Below are positions 1 through 7,764 of a stretch of 42,516 nt of DNA, piece after piece (position 1 is the stretch's first letter; the number at the start of each line of letters is the position of its first letter). Position numbers and translations under genes: made by a program. The DNA lies in assembly GCF_008041835.1 (NCBI RefSeq), contig NZ_VRYE01000060.1, positions 1 through 42,516 on the forward strand, written 5' to 3'. Under the pieces are notes generated by a model that searched no databases, was not told where the DNA came from, and worked only from the letters and a program-made list of their open reading frames with translations. This DNA is from Ectopseudomonas mendocina. Lineage in GTDB: Bacteria > Pseudomonadota > Gammaproteobacteria > Pseudomonadales > Pseudomonadaceae.

Positions 1-571
1 CGTTTTTACACAGCCTGGGCCGCATGCTGTCCTTTGATACCGGCAGGGCCCCACAGCCAGCAAAGGTTATGGGATGCCCAACTGCCTGGAATATCCGACG
101 CTTTCGACATGGCGCAGTGCAGGTTGCCCATCGCTCCAGCATCAGAACCTTCAAATCCCAGCCAGTAACCCAGGAAACCAAGGTCTAGCTCACTTCCAAT
201 ATGTGCTAGCGGCGTGCCCACAAAGAACGACCATAGCCATCGAGTTTTGAAGCTGAATACCTTGGTTGGGTATCGGGCTTAAAAAAACAGATTCTATAAT
301 CGCCCTATAATCACTTTATAGTTGCCTATAAAGCTTATTCTAGAGCGCTACGGTAGCCTGCAAGGTGAGTAGAGTACTATGTAGCGCCTCGTCACTGCTG
401 AAAGCAGGTGTTGCACGACACGCCCCCCCCCCTAAGCTGTCGTTGGAAGTACAGGCAACGAGATTGATAGCTGGGCGTTTGCGTTGGTAATTTTGAAGAC
501 GTTCACGACGGCCGGCAGCTTGGGGCAAAGTAACCACGGCGCTGCTGTCTGAGCCTTCTTCCGCGCTCGGC
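1..571. other. No confident gene; repeat-bearing noncoding stretch
   Basis: I see no recognisable gene here. A 71-codon minus-strand frame (6-221) resembles no family I know. The notable structure is an AT-rich block at 294-332. It holds two direct copies of CTATAATC (294-301 and 305-312) followed by a perfect inverted repeat, TTTATAG-N4-CTATAAA (315-332). A run of ten C lies at 423-432. The block may be a promoter or operator for something to the left of the window, or a mobile-element edge. Confidence 0.4.
294..332. repeat. Clustered CTATAA-type direct and inverted repeats
   Basis: Two direct repeats of CTATAATC lie 11 bp apart, start to start, and a 7-bp-arm palindrome (TTTATAG, 4-nt spacer, CTATAAA) follows at once. 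All four half-sites share the core CTATAA or its complement. Such clusters are typical of operators for small dimeric repressors, but I cannot assign a regulator. The Xre protein encoded nearby is one candidate; its own promoter also carries a TATAAT-containing palindrome. Confidence 0.45.
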
Positions 572-793
572 TTAGATTTCAGACGGCTGTGGCAGAAGGC
601 TCGAAGGGTCGCAGGCGAGTTCCCCTGCGATGCGATAAAGCTTCTCGACGGTGATATTGACCTCGCCACGCTCGATGCGACCTACGTAGCTGCGGTCGAG
701 ACTGCACGCCAGCGCCAGTGCATCCTGGGAAATCCGGCAGGCCTTCCTCTGCATTCGGATGCGTTCCCCTAACGCCTTCGCCAACTTATCCAT
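572..793 (-). CDS. Xre-family HTH transcriptional regulator
   Basis: This 73-residue protein is almost entirely a helix-turn-helix of the Xre/Cro type. The core SQDALALACSLDRSYVGRIE (about residues 22-41) matches the recognition-helix region, and the tail EKLYRIAGELACDPSSLLP is the usual fourth and fifth helix. The size and composition resemble the controller proteins of restriction-modification systems. It is divergent from the winged-helix/helicase pair, with about 100 bp between start codons. Palindromes there (800-815 and 851-864) could be its operators. I infer that it represses or times the helicase operon and itself. The family call is firm; the target is inference. Confidence 0.85.
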   Translation of the reverse strand: MDKLAKALGERIRMQRKACRISQDALALACSLDRSYVGRIERGEVNITVEKLYRIAGELACDPSSLLPQPSEI

Positions 794-799
794 AACCGT

Positions 800-815
800 C
801 TCAATTCAATTTGAG
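800..815. promoter_or_regulatory. Imperfect palindrome upstream of xre gene
   Basis: CTCAATTCAATTTGAG has 5-bp arms CTCAA/TTGAG and begins 7 bp upstream of the xre start codon. The position fits an autoregulatory operator, but only the symmetry supports this. Confidence 0.35.
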
Positions 816-832
816 GCGGCAATATCATGCGT

Positions 833-864
833 TTGCGGACGTACAGGCCACGGATTATAATCCG
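833..864 (+). promoter_or_regulatory. Promoter with palindrome over the -10 box
   Basis: A sigma-70-like promoter can be read as TTGCGG (833-838), a 17-bp spacer and a perfect TATAAT (856-861). The -10 box sits inside a perfect 14-bp palindrome, CGGATTATAATCCG (851-864). A repressor bound there would block the promoter. Transcription would start near 868, which argues that the downstream gene starts at 896 rather than at the in-frame ATG at 827. Confidence 0.55.
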
Positions 865-895
865 CATTTTCGCGCTATTTCTTCTGGTGCCCTCA

Positions 896-1486
896 ATGAA
901 ATCGGCCTCGTTTATCTTCGACAGGCGCCTGTATGAGCTGCTTCAGGAGCCAGGGCGTACATCGTTTACGACCCGCGAACTACGCGATGCCTATGCCGTT
1001 CGCTTGAGTGGCACACAATTCCGTATCGCCGATGTGCGCCGCTATGTGTATGAACAGATTCGCCGATTAGTGCGCGCGGGCTGGGCTTCACCGGACGAGG
1101 ACCGCCGTGTTCGAGGGCAGGTCTACCACCTGCAGCCGATTCCGACACATCTGCAACTCGAACTGATCGACAACGGTTTTGAGAACAGCCTGATGGCTGC
1201 CGGAGTGCCCGAGCCAGGCACTGCGGTACGCGATGTGGAAGCTTTGCCGCTTAAGTCGTCAGCCAACGCGGATTTGCAGTTGGAAGCGCTCCACAAGGAA
1301 ATCCGCTTGGACTTTCTCACTTCAATGGGCGAAGCGGAGCGATTCAAGCTGCTTCTGGACGAAATGCCGCATTTACGGGACAAGCTTGAAGGCGATTACC
1401 TGGAAGCCAGGGATCGCAGTTCTCGCCTCTTGGGGCATCTGCGCGCCATAGAAAAAACCCTCAAAACGCTCGCTGCAGCACGATGA
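896..1486 (+). CDS. Winged-helix-like protein, helicase partner
   Basis: I do not recognise a named family. The start at 896 (196 residues) is preferred over 827 because a strong promoter with a -10 at 856-861 lies between them. The N-terminal half (LYELLQEPGRTSFTTRELRD, then VRRYVYEQIRRLVRAGW and a basic RRVRGQVYHL strand-like stretch) looks like a winged helix. The C-terminal third is charged and helical, suggesting a dimerisation or partner-binding segment. The stop codon overlaps the helicase ATG (ATGA), so the two are translationally coupled and probably act together. A role as DNA-binding or loading partner of the helicase is inference. Confidence 0.7.
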   Translation: MKSASFIFDRRLYELLQEPGRTSFTTRELRDAYAVRLSGTQFRIADVRRYVYEQIRRLVRAGWASPDEDRRVRGQVYHLQPIPTHLQLELIDNGFENSLMAAGVPEPGTAVRDVEALPLKSSANADLQLEALHKEIRLDFLTSMGEAERFKLLLDEMPHLRDKLEGDYLEARDRSSRLLGHLRAIEKTLKTLAAAR

Positions 1487-2883
1487 GCAGCTCGCTACGG
1501 AGCTGGCAGAACAGCTGCATCACTCGGGCATTGGAGCACTTTACCGTCACGCCGCACTTCTTCTGCCAGGCGACGCCGGGAGCTGGAAAGACGCGCATGG
1601 CTGCAGAACTGGCCAGCCGATTACTTGAGCAGGACAGAATTGATTTGGTGCTGTGCTTTGCGCCGTCCTGCCAGGTCGTGGAGGGTTTTCGTTCGACCTT
1701 TGCGGCTGTGCTAGGCAGGCGTCTCGACGGCCAGATAGGTGCCGTGGGCGCGGCTTATACCTATCAGGCCATGGAATACCGTGATGAGGGATTCTGGCAG
1801 CTTCTTGATGACTACCGGGTATTCGTGGTCTTCGATGAGATCCACCATTGCGCCGGCCACGATCCGCTGCTCAGCAATTCCTGGGGGCAGCAGATACTGC
1901 ATCGGATACAGGATCGGGCTGCCTTCACGTTGGCCCTGTCTGGCACGCCCTGGCGTTCGGACGATAAGGCCATCGCATTGGCTCGTTACTCATCGCCCGA
2001 GGGGCATTTGATCTGTGATTACCGTTATGGCTTGAAAGATGCCATTGCCGACGACGTGTGCCGATCACCTCGCATAGTGTTGCTCGACAATCAAAAGGTG
2101 AAGCTTACGGAAGCGCTTGGCGCGGATAGCTCCGTGAGGCTGTTTGCCAGCATCGCCAAGCTTTTAGGGGAATCACCTGTCACCTATGAGGAACTTCTGC
2201 GTCATGACGAGGTGATCAATCCAATCCTCGATCTTGGCTGCAGCAAGCTGAACGAGCTACGCCAGATCAAACCTGATGCCGCTGGTTTGGTGGTGGCTAC
2301 CGACATCGAACACGCCCAGCAAATTGCACTGGCTCTAGAAGCAATGGGTGAAGAGTGCCGCATCGTGACCAACAAAACCCCGGATGCGCAGCAGGTGATC
2401 AATGCATTCCGGAGCAGCGCCTGCCGCTGGATTGTGGCCGTCGGAATGATCAGCGAAGGTACCGACATTCCCCGCCTGCAAGTGTGCTGCTACCTCAGCC
2501 GTATCCGCACCGAGCTGCATTACCGGCAAGTGCTGGGGAGAGTGCTGCGGCGCACAGGTGAGTCCGACGACCAGGCATGGCTATTCATGTTGGCCGAGCC
2601 AACGCTTCAGGGCTTTGCGGAGCGAATTTCGGATGACTTGCCAGATGACCTGGCAGTTTTGAGCGATGTGCCGATGCCTGGTTTTACTCCAGGCTCCGGG
2701 CCTGAGCCGATGGGTACTTTGGGTCATGTCGAAGGTTTCGACGGTGCGGGGTTAGATGGTGCAGAACCGGGTATTGGATCGCAGCCTACGAACATCATTT
2801 CGCTGGGTGGCTATGCAATTGAGCCCGCTTACCAGGTCAGCTTTTCCCAGCATTATCGGCAGCAGCTACTGGCTTGTTTTTGA
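1483..2883 (+). CDS. DEAH-type superfamily 2 helicase/translocase
   Basis: This 466-residue protein carries the SF2 motifs in order: Walker A ATPGAGKT (30-37), a Walker B of DEIHH form (119-123), motif III SGTPWRS (154-160), motif V around ISEGTDIP (324-331), and the arginine-finger motif RQVLGRVLRR (349-358). It therefore has two RecA-like lobes and should hydrolyse ATP on DNA or RNA. The tail (about 395-440) is Gly/Pro-rich and looks disordered. It is coupled by ATGA overlap to the upstream winged-helix-like gene and sits under an Xre-type switch. This is a layout seen in mobile-element maintenance and phage-defence modules. No nuclease domain is visible. The biochemical class is firm; the purpose is unknown. 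Confidence 0.85.
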   Translation: MSSSLRSWQNSCITRALEHFTVTPHFFCQATPGAGKTRMAAELASRLLEQDRIDLVLCFAPSCQVVEGFRSTFAAVLGRRLDGQIGAVGAAYTYQAMEYRDEGFWQLLDDYRVFVVFDEIHHCAGHDPLLSNSWGQQILHRIQDRAAFTLALSGTPWRSDDKAIALARYSSPEGHLICDYRYGLKDAIADDVCRSPRIVLLDNQKVKLTEALGADSSVRLFASIAKLLGESPVTYEELLRHDEVINPILDLGCSKLNELRQIKPDAAGLVVATDIEHAQQIALALEAMGEECRIVTNKTPDAQQVINAFRSSACRWIVAVGMISEGTDIPRLQVCCYLSRIRTELHYRQVLGRVLRRTGESDDQAWLFMLAEPTLQGFAERISDDLPDDLAVLSDVPMPGFTPGSGPEPMGTLGHVEGFDGAGLDGAEPGIGSQPTNIISLGGYAIEPAYQVSFSQHYRQQLLACF

Positions 2884-2973
2884 TGCTCAGCCAGTCGAGG
2901 CTGATCCAATGATGTTGGTGTTCATGAATCCATAACCGGCCGGCGTCGTGTGGAACGTAATCGTGAGGTGTGC

Positions 2974-3276
2974 ATGGAGATTAAGTCGCAGGCATTGGTC
3001 GATGTCGTTGAGGATGTGATCTGCGACGTGTGCCACTCTGGCACGCGAGTTCCCGGCTATGGCCTCCAACACGGCAAGCTTGAAGCCCAATGGGGATATG
3101 GCTCGCAACATGACGGGGAGCACTACCGGGTGCATCTCTGCGAGCCCTGTTTCTTCAGGGGGCTGAGTGGATTGCGTCGGGAGCGCATGGTCAATGGTAT
3201 GTTCGATGATGATCAGCCATTTGCTTCCGAAGATTTTGGTCTGGTCAGCAAAGACAACTACTGGGGAAAGAACTGA
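2974..3276 (+). CDS. Small protein with two CxxC pairs
   Basis: This is a 100-residue protein of unknown function. Cys17/Cys20 (CDVC) and Cys56/Cys59 (CEPC) are spaced like a four-cysteine zinc ribbon. The C-terminal half is acidic. The ATG at 2974 is preferred to an in-frame GTG at 2950 because GAGG lies just upstream. Similar small CxxC proteins are common on integrative elements next to BPSL0761-type genes, as here. I would not assign a function. Confidence 0.6.
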   Translation: MEIKSQALVDVVEDVICDVCHSGTRVPGYGLQHGKLEAQWGYGSQHDGEHYRVHLCEPCFFRGLSGLRRERMVNGMFDDDQPFASEDFGLVSKDNYWGKN

Positions 3277-3396
3277 TTGTAGGGTTGAATATCCATCAGC
3301 CGCACCACGTCGAATCGCGGGCAAATGAGGAGTAAGCGCGTGGCTTCCCCGTTCTGGTCTCGTAAATTGGAATAACTGAATAAGGAGGTAGCCACT

Positions 3397-3660
3397 TTGA
3401 CCCTTCCGCATGAAAGAACCCGGAGTGTCGTCAAGACTGAAGCTTTTCTCCGCGACCTCTCTCGTAACACCGAACTACCTGATGACATTCGCAGCTATGC
3501 GAAAAGCCTGCTCAGACACTACCCGTCCGCCGATCAAGTTTTCTCGCTGGGGCGCCTCGAAGATTGCCTGGTAAACGACGCTCAGGATGATGAATATCGG
3601 CGAAGGGTTATTGCGTTCCATCAGCCGCTTTTCAGCTCGTCGCTAGACTTCACGCTATAA
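3397..3660 (+). CDS. BPSL0761-like small protein, TTG start
   Basis: This 87-residue protein begins TLPHERTRSVVKTEAFLRDL and contains LLRHYPSADQV. Both stretches are familiar from the BPSL0761 family of short proteins on genomic islands, whose function is unknown to me. The start codon is TTG at 3397; a near-perfect Shine-Dalgarno, AAGGAGG (3382-3388), fixes it at good spacing and no better ATG exists. It lies 2 bp before the DUF6088 gene and is probably co-transcribed with it. Confidence 0.7.
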   Translation: MTLPHERTRSVVKTEAFLRDLSRNTELPDDIRSYAKSLLRHYPSADQVFSLGRLEDCLVNDAQDDEYRRRVIAFHQPLFSSSLDFTL

Positions 3661-4151
3661 GCGTGAACGCCACGATGCTCAGCACTGATAAAGTCCAATC
3701 GGTATCCGTCCAGGTTGCGCAACGAGTCAAGCGCCTACCTAAAGGGCAGCCGTTCAGTATTAGACGTTTCAAAGGGTTTGGAACGAAAAACGCCATATCC
3801 AAAGCAATAGCTCGAATGGTCAACCGGGGCGAGCTCGAACGGGTGTATCGCGGGATTTATATGCGCCCGAAACCCGGACGTTACATTGCCAGGGCTCGCC
3901 CCAATCCGTGGACATTGCTTAGCCTGATTACCAGGCAGAAGCGTTTGTATCTGCAGATCCATGGTGCAAATGCTGTAAGGAGGTTTGGGCTCAGTACACA
4001 GATGCCACTCATTCCTGTCTATTACACCAATGGGTCCAGCCGCTCAATATTCATAGGTAAGGCTGAAATCCGGCTGATACACGCGGCACCGATGGTCATG
4101 CAGCATGCCGGCACTGAGGTAGGTACGGCTATCAGTGCATTGTTTTATCTC

Positions 4152-5264
4152 GGCGGTTGCAGGAGCTGAGTGCAACACGGTTATTGAATTGAAGCCGGAG
4201 CATCATGCCGCATTGCCATGGAATTTTGCATGACCTCTCCCATCACCTCGATGGGGCATTTGAAGTCGAAGCGCTTGCGCGGTCGCATGTTCAGTTGCAG
4301 CGCAATGGCGTCCAGCTTCTCCTGGCTATGTACCGACAGGTCTGTGCCCTTGGGCAAGTACTGGCGAATCAGGCCGTTGATGTTTTCGTTGCTGCCGCGC
4401 TGCCAGGGGCTGTGCGGGTCGCAGAAGTAGATCGCCACGCCGGTTCTTTGGGTGATCTCGGCGTGTCGCGCCATCTCCCGGCCCTGGTCGTAAGTCATGC
4501 TCTTGCGCATCTCCAGCGGCATGCTATTGAGCGCGGCGCTGAAGCCTTCCAGTGCCGAAGTCGCCGTCGCGTCGTTCATCTTCACCAACATCAGGTAGCC
4601 ACTGGTGCGTTCCACCAGCGTACCGACGGACGAGGCGTTGGCCTTACCCTTGATGAGGTCGCCTTCCCAATGCCCCGGCATCAGCCTGTCTTCAATCTCC
4701 GGCGGGCGCACATGAATACTGACCATCTCGGGGATCTGGCCGCGCCGATCCACGCCACCAGAGCGCGGCCGGCGCGTCGTCTTGCCTTGGCGCAGACAGA
4801 TGATCAGCTCCTTACGCAGCTCACCCACTGGCAGGGCATAGATCGCGTTGTAGATCGTCTCGCGACAGACGTAGGCATCTCGCAGGTTGGGTATGTTCAT
4901 GCTGCGCAGCTTGCCGGCAATCTGCTCGGGAGACAAACGCTCACGCAGCATATGGGTCACCAGTTCGAAGCGCTCGCTACCCGGCAACAGTTTTCGCATC
5001 GGTCGACAAACCTGGCGGCGGGCCTGCATTTGCTGCTGGGCCAGGCGGGCCGAGTAGCCACCGCAAGCACCTCGGTTACGGCGCAGCTCACGGCTGATGG
5101 TCGAAGGGGATCGGTTGATCAAGCAGGCAATCCTGCGCAGGCTGAAGCCTTGGGTACGACCGATTTGAATGGTGGCGCGCTCTTCAACGCTGAGTTCGGT
5201 ATAAGACATAGGGGCAGCACCGTACCGGAAAGGTCAGGTGTTGCACTCAGTTTTTGCCGCCGCC
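4152..5264 (-). mobile_element. IS30-family insertion sequence, complete
   Basis: The element is 1113 bp. The ends are imperfect 27-bp inverted repeats (22 of 27 identical): the left begins GGCGGTTGCAGGAG, the complement of the right begins GGCGGCGGCAAAAA, and both continue CTGAGTGCAACAC. The flanking 3-bp direct repeat CTC (4149-4151 and 5265-5267) is the target duplication. Deleting the element rejoins a single open reading frame across the junction, which confirms the boundaries. Confidence 0.92.
4181..5209 (-). CDS. IS30-family transposase
   Basis: This 342-residue transposase begins MSYTELSVEERATIQIG with an IS30-type helix-turn-helix (SLRRIACLINRSPSTISREL). The DDE catalytic domain is visible as GHWEGDLIKG (first Asp), MTYDQGREM (second Asp) and SPWQRGSNENINGLIRQY (Glu). 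The length and motif order match intact members, so it should be active. It lies inside the inverted repeats, antisense to the antitoxin gene it interrupts. Confidence 0.93.
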   Translation of the reverse strand: MSYTELSVEERATIQIGRTQGFSLRRIACLINRSPSTISRELRRNRGACGGYSARLAQQQMQARRQVCRPMRKLLPGSERFELVTHMLRERLSPEQIAGKLRSMNIPNLRDAYVCRETIYNAIYALPVGELRKELIICLRQGKTTRRPRSGGVDRRGQIPEMVSIHVRPPEIEDRLMPGHWEGDLIKGKANASSVGTLVERTSGYLMLVKMNDATATSALEGFSAALNSMPLEMRKSMTYDQGREMARHAEITQRTGVAIYFCDPHSPWQRGSNENINGLIRQYLPKGTDLSVHSQEKLDAIALQLNMRPRKRFDFKCPIEVMGEVMQNSMAMRHDAPASIQ

Positions 5265-5426
5265 CTCGGTAAAGACGGCGTCACACCAGAGTGCATTGCA
5301 GCAATTCAAGCGCAGCTAAAGACCGATGATTTCACAAGACTTATGTTGTGCAAAATGCCGGGATGGATGCGTAAGGCACTGGTAACGCTCTGACTCATTG
5401 CCAGGCCCTGGAACCCAAATAGTGAC

Positions 5427-6128
5427 CTAGAAGCCCTCCCCACCCATTTTCTTGAGTACATCCTGCCAACGTGAAAGCTTTTTGGTGTCCCCGGCACGCT
5501 TGACGCCATCGGCCTTGAACAAATACACGCCCTCCGCATTGAAGGCATACACCGGCAGTAAATCGTTACGCTGACTGGCCGGACGGATCTGATTGATCAG
5601 GTTGTCCAGCACCAAGGGTTCGGCACTGCTGCTGGCATAATAGGTCACGACCATATGCGCCTGATTTAGGCGCAACGCTTTGACGTAGGTGATGCGCAAT
5701 TTGTCTGCGGGAACCTGCAGTTGGCGCAAGCTGAAGTACTTGGCCAAGGAGTAATCCTCGCAGTCGGCCTTACCCTTTATCAGCGCTTCGACCGGTGTGG
5801 CCCAGTAATCCTGCTCACCCCAGATCTTGATGTCGTCAACAAACTGCAATACCCGATTGAAATGGCGATTGACGGCGTGCAACTTGTCCATCTCGCCGAG
5901 CCCCTGGCTTTGCAGTAGCAGCGCTTGCCAATCCAGAATGCGTTGGCGTGCATCCCCCAATGGACCATGGCGCACTTCTGCACGGCGGATGATTTCCTGG
6001 AAGTCCCAACCTGGCTGACGATTAGCCCAGGATGGTCCGAAAAGAACAGCACTTAAACCACAGCCCAATAGCTGCAAGACGGTACGCCGGCTGTATGCCT
6101 TGGCTGCGGAGTCTTTGGCACCAGGCAT
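5427..6128 (-). CDS. LapG-like transglutaminase-fold cysteine protease, exported
   Basis: This 233-residue protein belongs to the bacterial transglutaminase-like cysteine proteinase family, which includes LapG, the periplasmic enzyme that releases the LapA adhesin. The catalytic triad is visible as Cys123 (KADCEDY), His158 (NQAHMVV) and Asp175 (VLDNL). The N-terminus has SRRTVLQ before a hydrophobic stretch ending GPSWA, suggesting a Tat-type signal. The start at 6128 is set by GGAGG just upstream; a longer frame runs into pstB. It lies 28 bp after pstB and is the last gene of the arsM-pst operon. In pseudomonads phosphate status controls the LapG/LapD switch, so a protease here is suggestive, but no LapD-like or adhesin gene is present. 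It may have another substrate. Confidence 0.85.
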   Translation of the reverse strand: MPGAKDSAAKAYSRRTVLQLLGCGLSAVLFGPSWANRQPGWDFQEIIRRAEVRHGPLGDARQRILDWQALLLQSQGLGEMDKLHAVNRHFNRVLQFVDDIKIWGEQDYWATPVEALIKGKADCEDYSLAKYFSLRQLQVPADKLRITYVKALRLNQAHMVVTYYASSSAEPLVLDNLINQIRPASQRNDLLPVYAFNAEGVYLFKADGVKRAGDTKKLSRWQDVLKKMGGEGF

Positions 6129-6156
6129 CGGTTCCTGTCCTCCGCATACTGCTGCG

Positions 6157-6930
6157 CTAGCACAGCAGGCCGTTAAGGTAACGATGAGCCAGGGGATCGC
6201 GGCTGCTCTGGAACAGGTCCTGGGTGGGCCCACTCTCCAGCACACAGCCGCAGCCATCACGCACCCAGCACACCGCAACGTGGTCTGCCAGGCGCCTTGC
6301 CTGGGCCAGGTTGTGGGTCACCATCAACAACGTGTAGCGCCCCTTGAGGCTATCGATCAGCGCCTCAACCGTGGCGCTGGCCATCGGGTCCAGAGCGCTG
6401 CAGGGTTCATCCAGCAACAGCACACTCGGCTGCAAGGCCAGGGCACGGGCGAAGCATAGGCGTTGCTGTTGACCGCCAGACAGTCCCAGTGCCGGCTTAT
6501 CCAGCCTATCGCGCACTTCATTCCATAATCCCGTGGCCTGCAGGGCCTGCTCAAGACGCTCTTCCAGTACGGCATTGTTGCGCACCCCATGCTCGCGCAA
6601 GGCAAAGCGGATATTTTCGGCAATGCTCAAGGGAAAAGGATTTGGCTGCTGGAACACCATGCCGATCTGGCGGCGCAAGGCTTGTACATCTTCGGCTTCG
6701 CTCAATACATCCCGACCGTCGATCAGTACACGCCCGCTGACCCGCGCACCCGGCACCAGGTCACTCATGCGATTGACCGCCGACAGCAGGCTGCTCTTGC
6801 CGCAGCCACTGGGACCGACCAGGGCCATCAGCTCCCCGGGGGCGACTGCCAATGAGGCGCCTTGCAGCGCGACCTGACCGGCGTAGTGCACGCTGAGGTT
6901 TTCAATCTGGATGGAAGGTGGCACGTGCAT
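6157..6930 (-). CDS. pstB: Phosphate ABC transporter ATP-binding protein PstB
   Basis: This 257-residue ATPase energises high-affinity phosphate import with the PstC/PstA channel. It has Walker A GPSGCGKSS (39-47), Q-loop VFQQPNPFP, ABC signature LSGGQQQR (150-157), Walker B LLLDEP (171-176) and the switch His in MVTHNLAQA. The RQIGMVFQQPNPFP segment is characteristic of PstB. It starts 3 bp after pstA. No phoU follows, unlike canonical pst operons, and a LapG-like gene takes that place. The coupling to arsM suggests a role in phosphate supply under arsenate. Confidence 0.93.
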   Translation of the reverse strand: MHVPPSIQIENLSVHYAGQVALQGASLAVAPGELMALVGPSGCGKSSLLSAVNRMSDLVPGARVSGRVLIDGRDVLSEAEDVQALRRQIGMVFQQPNPFPLSIAENIRFALREHGVRNNAVLEERLEQALQATGLWNEVRDRLDKPALGLSGGQQQRLCFARALALQPSVLLLDEPCSALDPMASATVEALIDSLKGRYTLLMVTHNLAQARRLADHVAVCWVRDGCGCVLESGPTQDLFQSSRDPLAHRYLNGLLC

Positions 6931-6933
6931 GAC

Positions 6934-7764
6934 TTATCTCGCAAAGGCTGCCGGCCGACGCCCCAGGCGCCACGCCAGCAATTGAATGATCAGGGCCAGG
7001 CCCAGCAGCACCAGAGCCGTAGCCGCAGATGCCGGGCTGCCACCGGAGACGTTCATGGCTAGGTCGTAGATATGCACGGCCAGGGTACGCCCCGAGTCGA
7101 ATACACTTTCAGGCCAGCGCATCACATAACCGGCGGTAAACAGCAGCACGGCCGTTTCCGCCAGGGCACGCCCCGCACTCAGTACCAGAGCAGCCGCGAT
7201 ACCTGGAGCGGAAAAGGGCAACAGGATGCGCCGCAGGTAACCGACGCGGGAAATCGCCAAGCTGGCAGCAGCTTGTCGATAGCTGTGCGGACAGTCGCGC
7301 AGGGCCTGCTCGCAGCCCCGAATAAACAGTGGCAAAACCATGCAGGCCAGGGTGCAACCACCGGCCAGCAGGGAGTAGCCCCAGCCCAGTTCGACTACGA
7401 ACACGCGGTGCCCAAACAGGCCAAACACCACCGAGGGCACGGCGCCCAGCCCATCGAGGGCCCACTGCAGCGCCAGATTGGCACGGCTGTCCGGGCGCAG
7501 CTGCTCCACCAGAAACAGTGCGGTGCCCAGGCCCAGTGGCACGGCAATGGCCAAACAGATCAGCAGCACCCAGAGCGTGGAGAGAATGATCGGGCCAATC
7601 CCCCCGCTCCGCCCTGCCTGCTCGGGCGCAGTACTGAGGAAGCTCAGATCCAGATGGCTGAAACCCTCGGCGAAAAGGGTCAGCAGCAGGCTCAGCGGCG
7701 CCAGAGCCAGCAGCAGAGCCAGGCTCGCCAGGGCATAACCGCGCCAACGCTCCTGCCGATTCAT
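6934..7764 (-). CDS. pstA: Phosphate ABC transporter permease PstA
   Basis: This permease is 276 residues from the ATG at 7764, whose ATGA overlaps the pstC stop; a longer upstream frame is only overlap with pstC. It has about six membrane segments and the permease coupling loop (ALRDCPHSYRQAAASLAIS, then RILLPFSAPGIAAAL), with the RALAETAVLLFTAG segment typical of PstA. With PstC it forms the inner-membrane channel driven by PstB. Confidence 0.92.
   Translation of the reverse strand: MNRQERWRGYALASLALLLALAPLSLLLTLFAEGFSHLDLSFLSTAPEQAGRSGGIGPIILSTLWVLLICLAIAVPLGLGTALFLVEQLRPDSRANLALQWALDGLGAVPSVVFGLFGHRVFVVELGWGYSLLAGGCTLACMVLPLFIRGCEQALRDCPHSYRQAAASLAISRVGYLRRILLPFSAPGIAAALVLSAGRALAETAVLLFTAGYVMRWPESVFDSGRTLAVHIYDLAMNVSGGSPASAATALVLLGLALIIQLLAWRLGRRPAAFAR

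Larger units (their letters stand above)
3663..5393 (+). pseudogene. DUF6088/AbiEi-like antitoxin gene split by IS30
   Basis: The left part (3663-4151) encodes an N-terminal winged-helix segment (FSIRRFKGFGTKNAISKAIA) and the central region of a DUF6088-type, AbiEi-like transcriptional antitoxin. Translation then runs into the insertion sequence and stops at 4167-4169. After the element, 5268-5393 continues in the same frame as LGKDGVTPECIAAIQAQL through KMPGWMRKAL and stops. Removing the IS and one CTC target copy restores a 615-bp gene of 204 residues with no other damage, so the insertion looks recent. The start is GTG at 3663 or ATG at 3675; neither has a clear Shine-Dalgarno, so coupling to the previous gene is likely. 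No AbiEii-type toxin gene follows. Confidence 0.85.

Noticed and set aside
423..432. Phase-variable poly-C tract
   Set aside because: The tract does not lie in or at the promoter of any supported gene.
340..669. 109-codon minus-strand open frame overlapping the xre gene
   Set aside because: It overlaps the well-supported Xre coding region in another frame, contains a poly-G/C tract and resembles no family.
4205..5272. 355-codon plus-strand open frame
   Set aside because: It is antisense to the IS30 transposase, whose DDE and HTH motifs are clear; GC-rich antisense frames are common.
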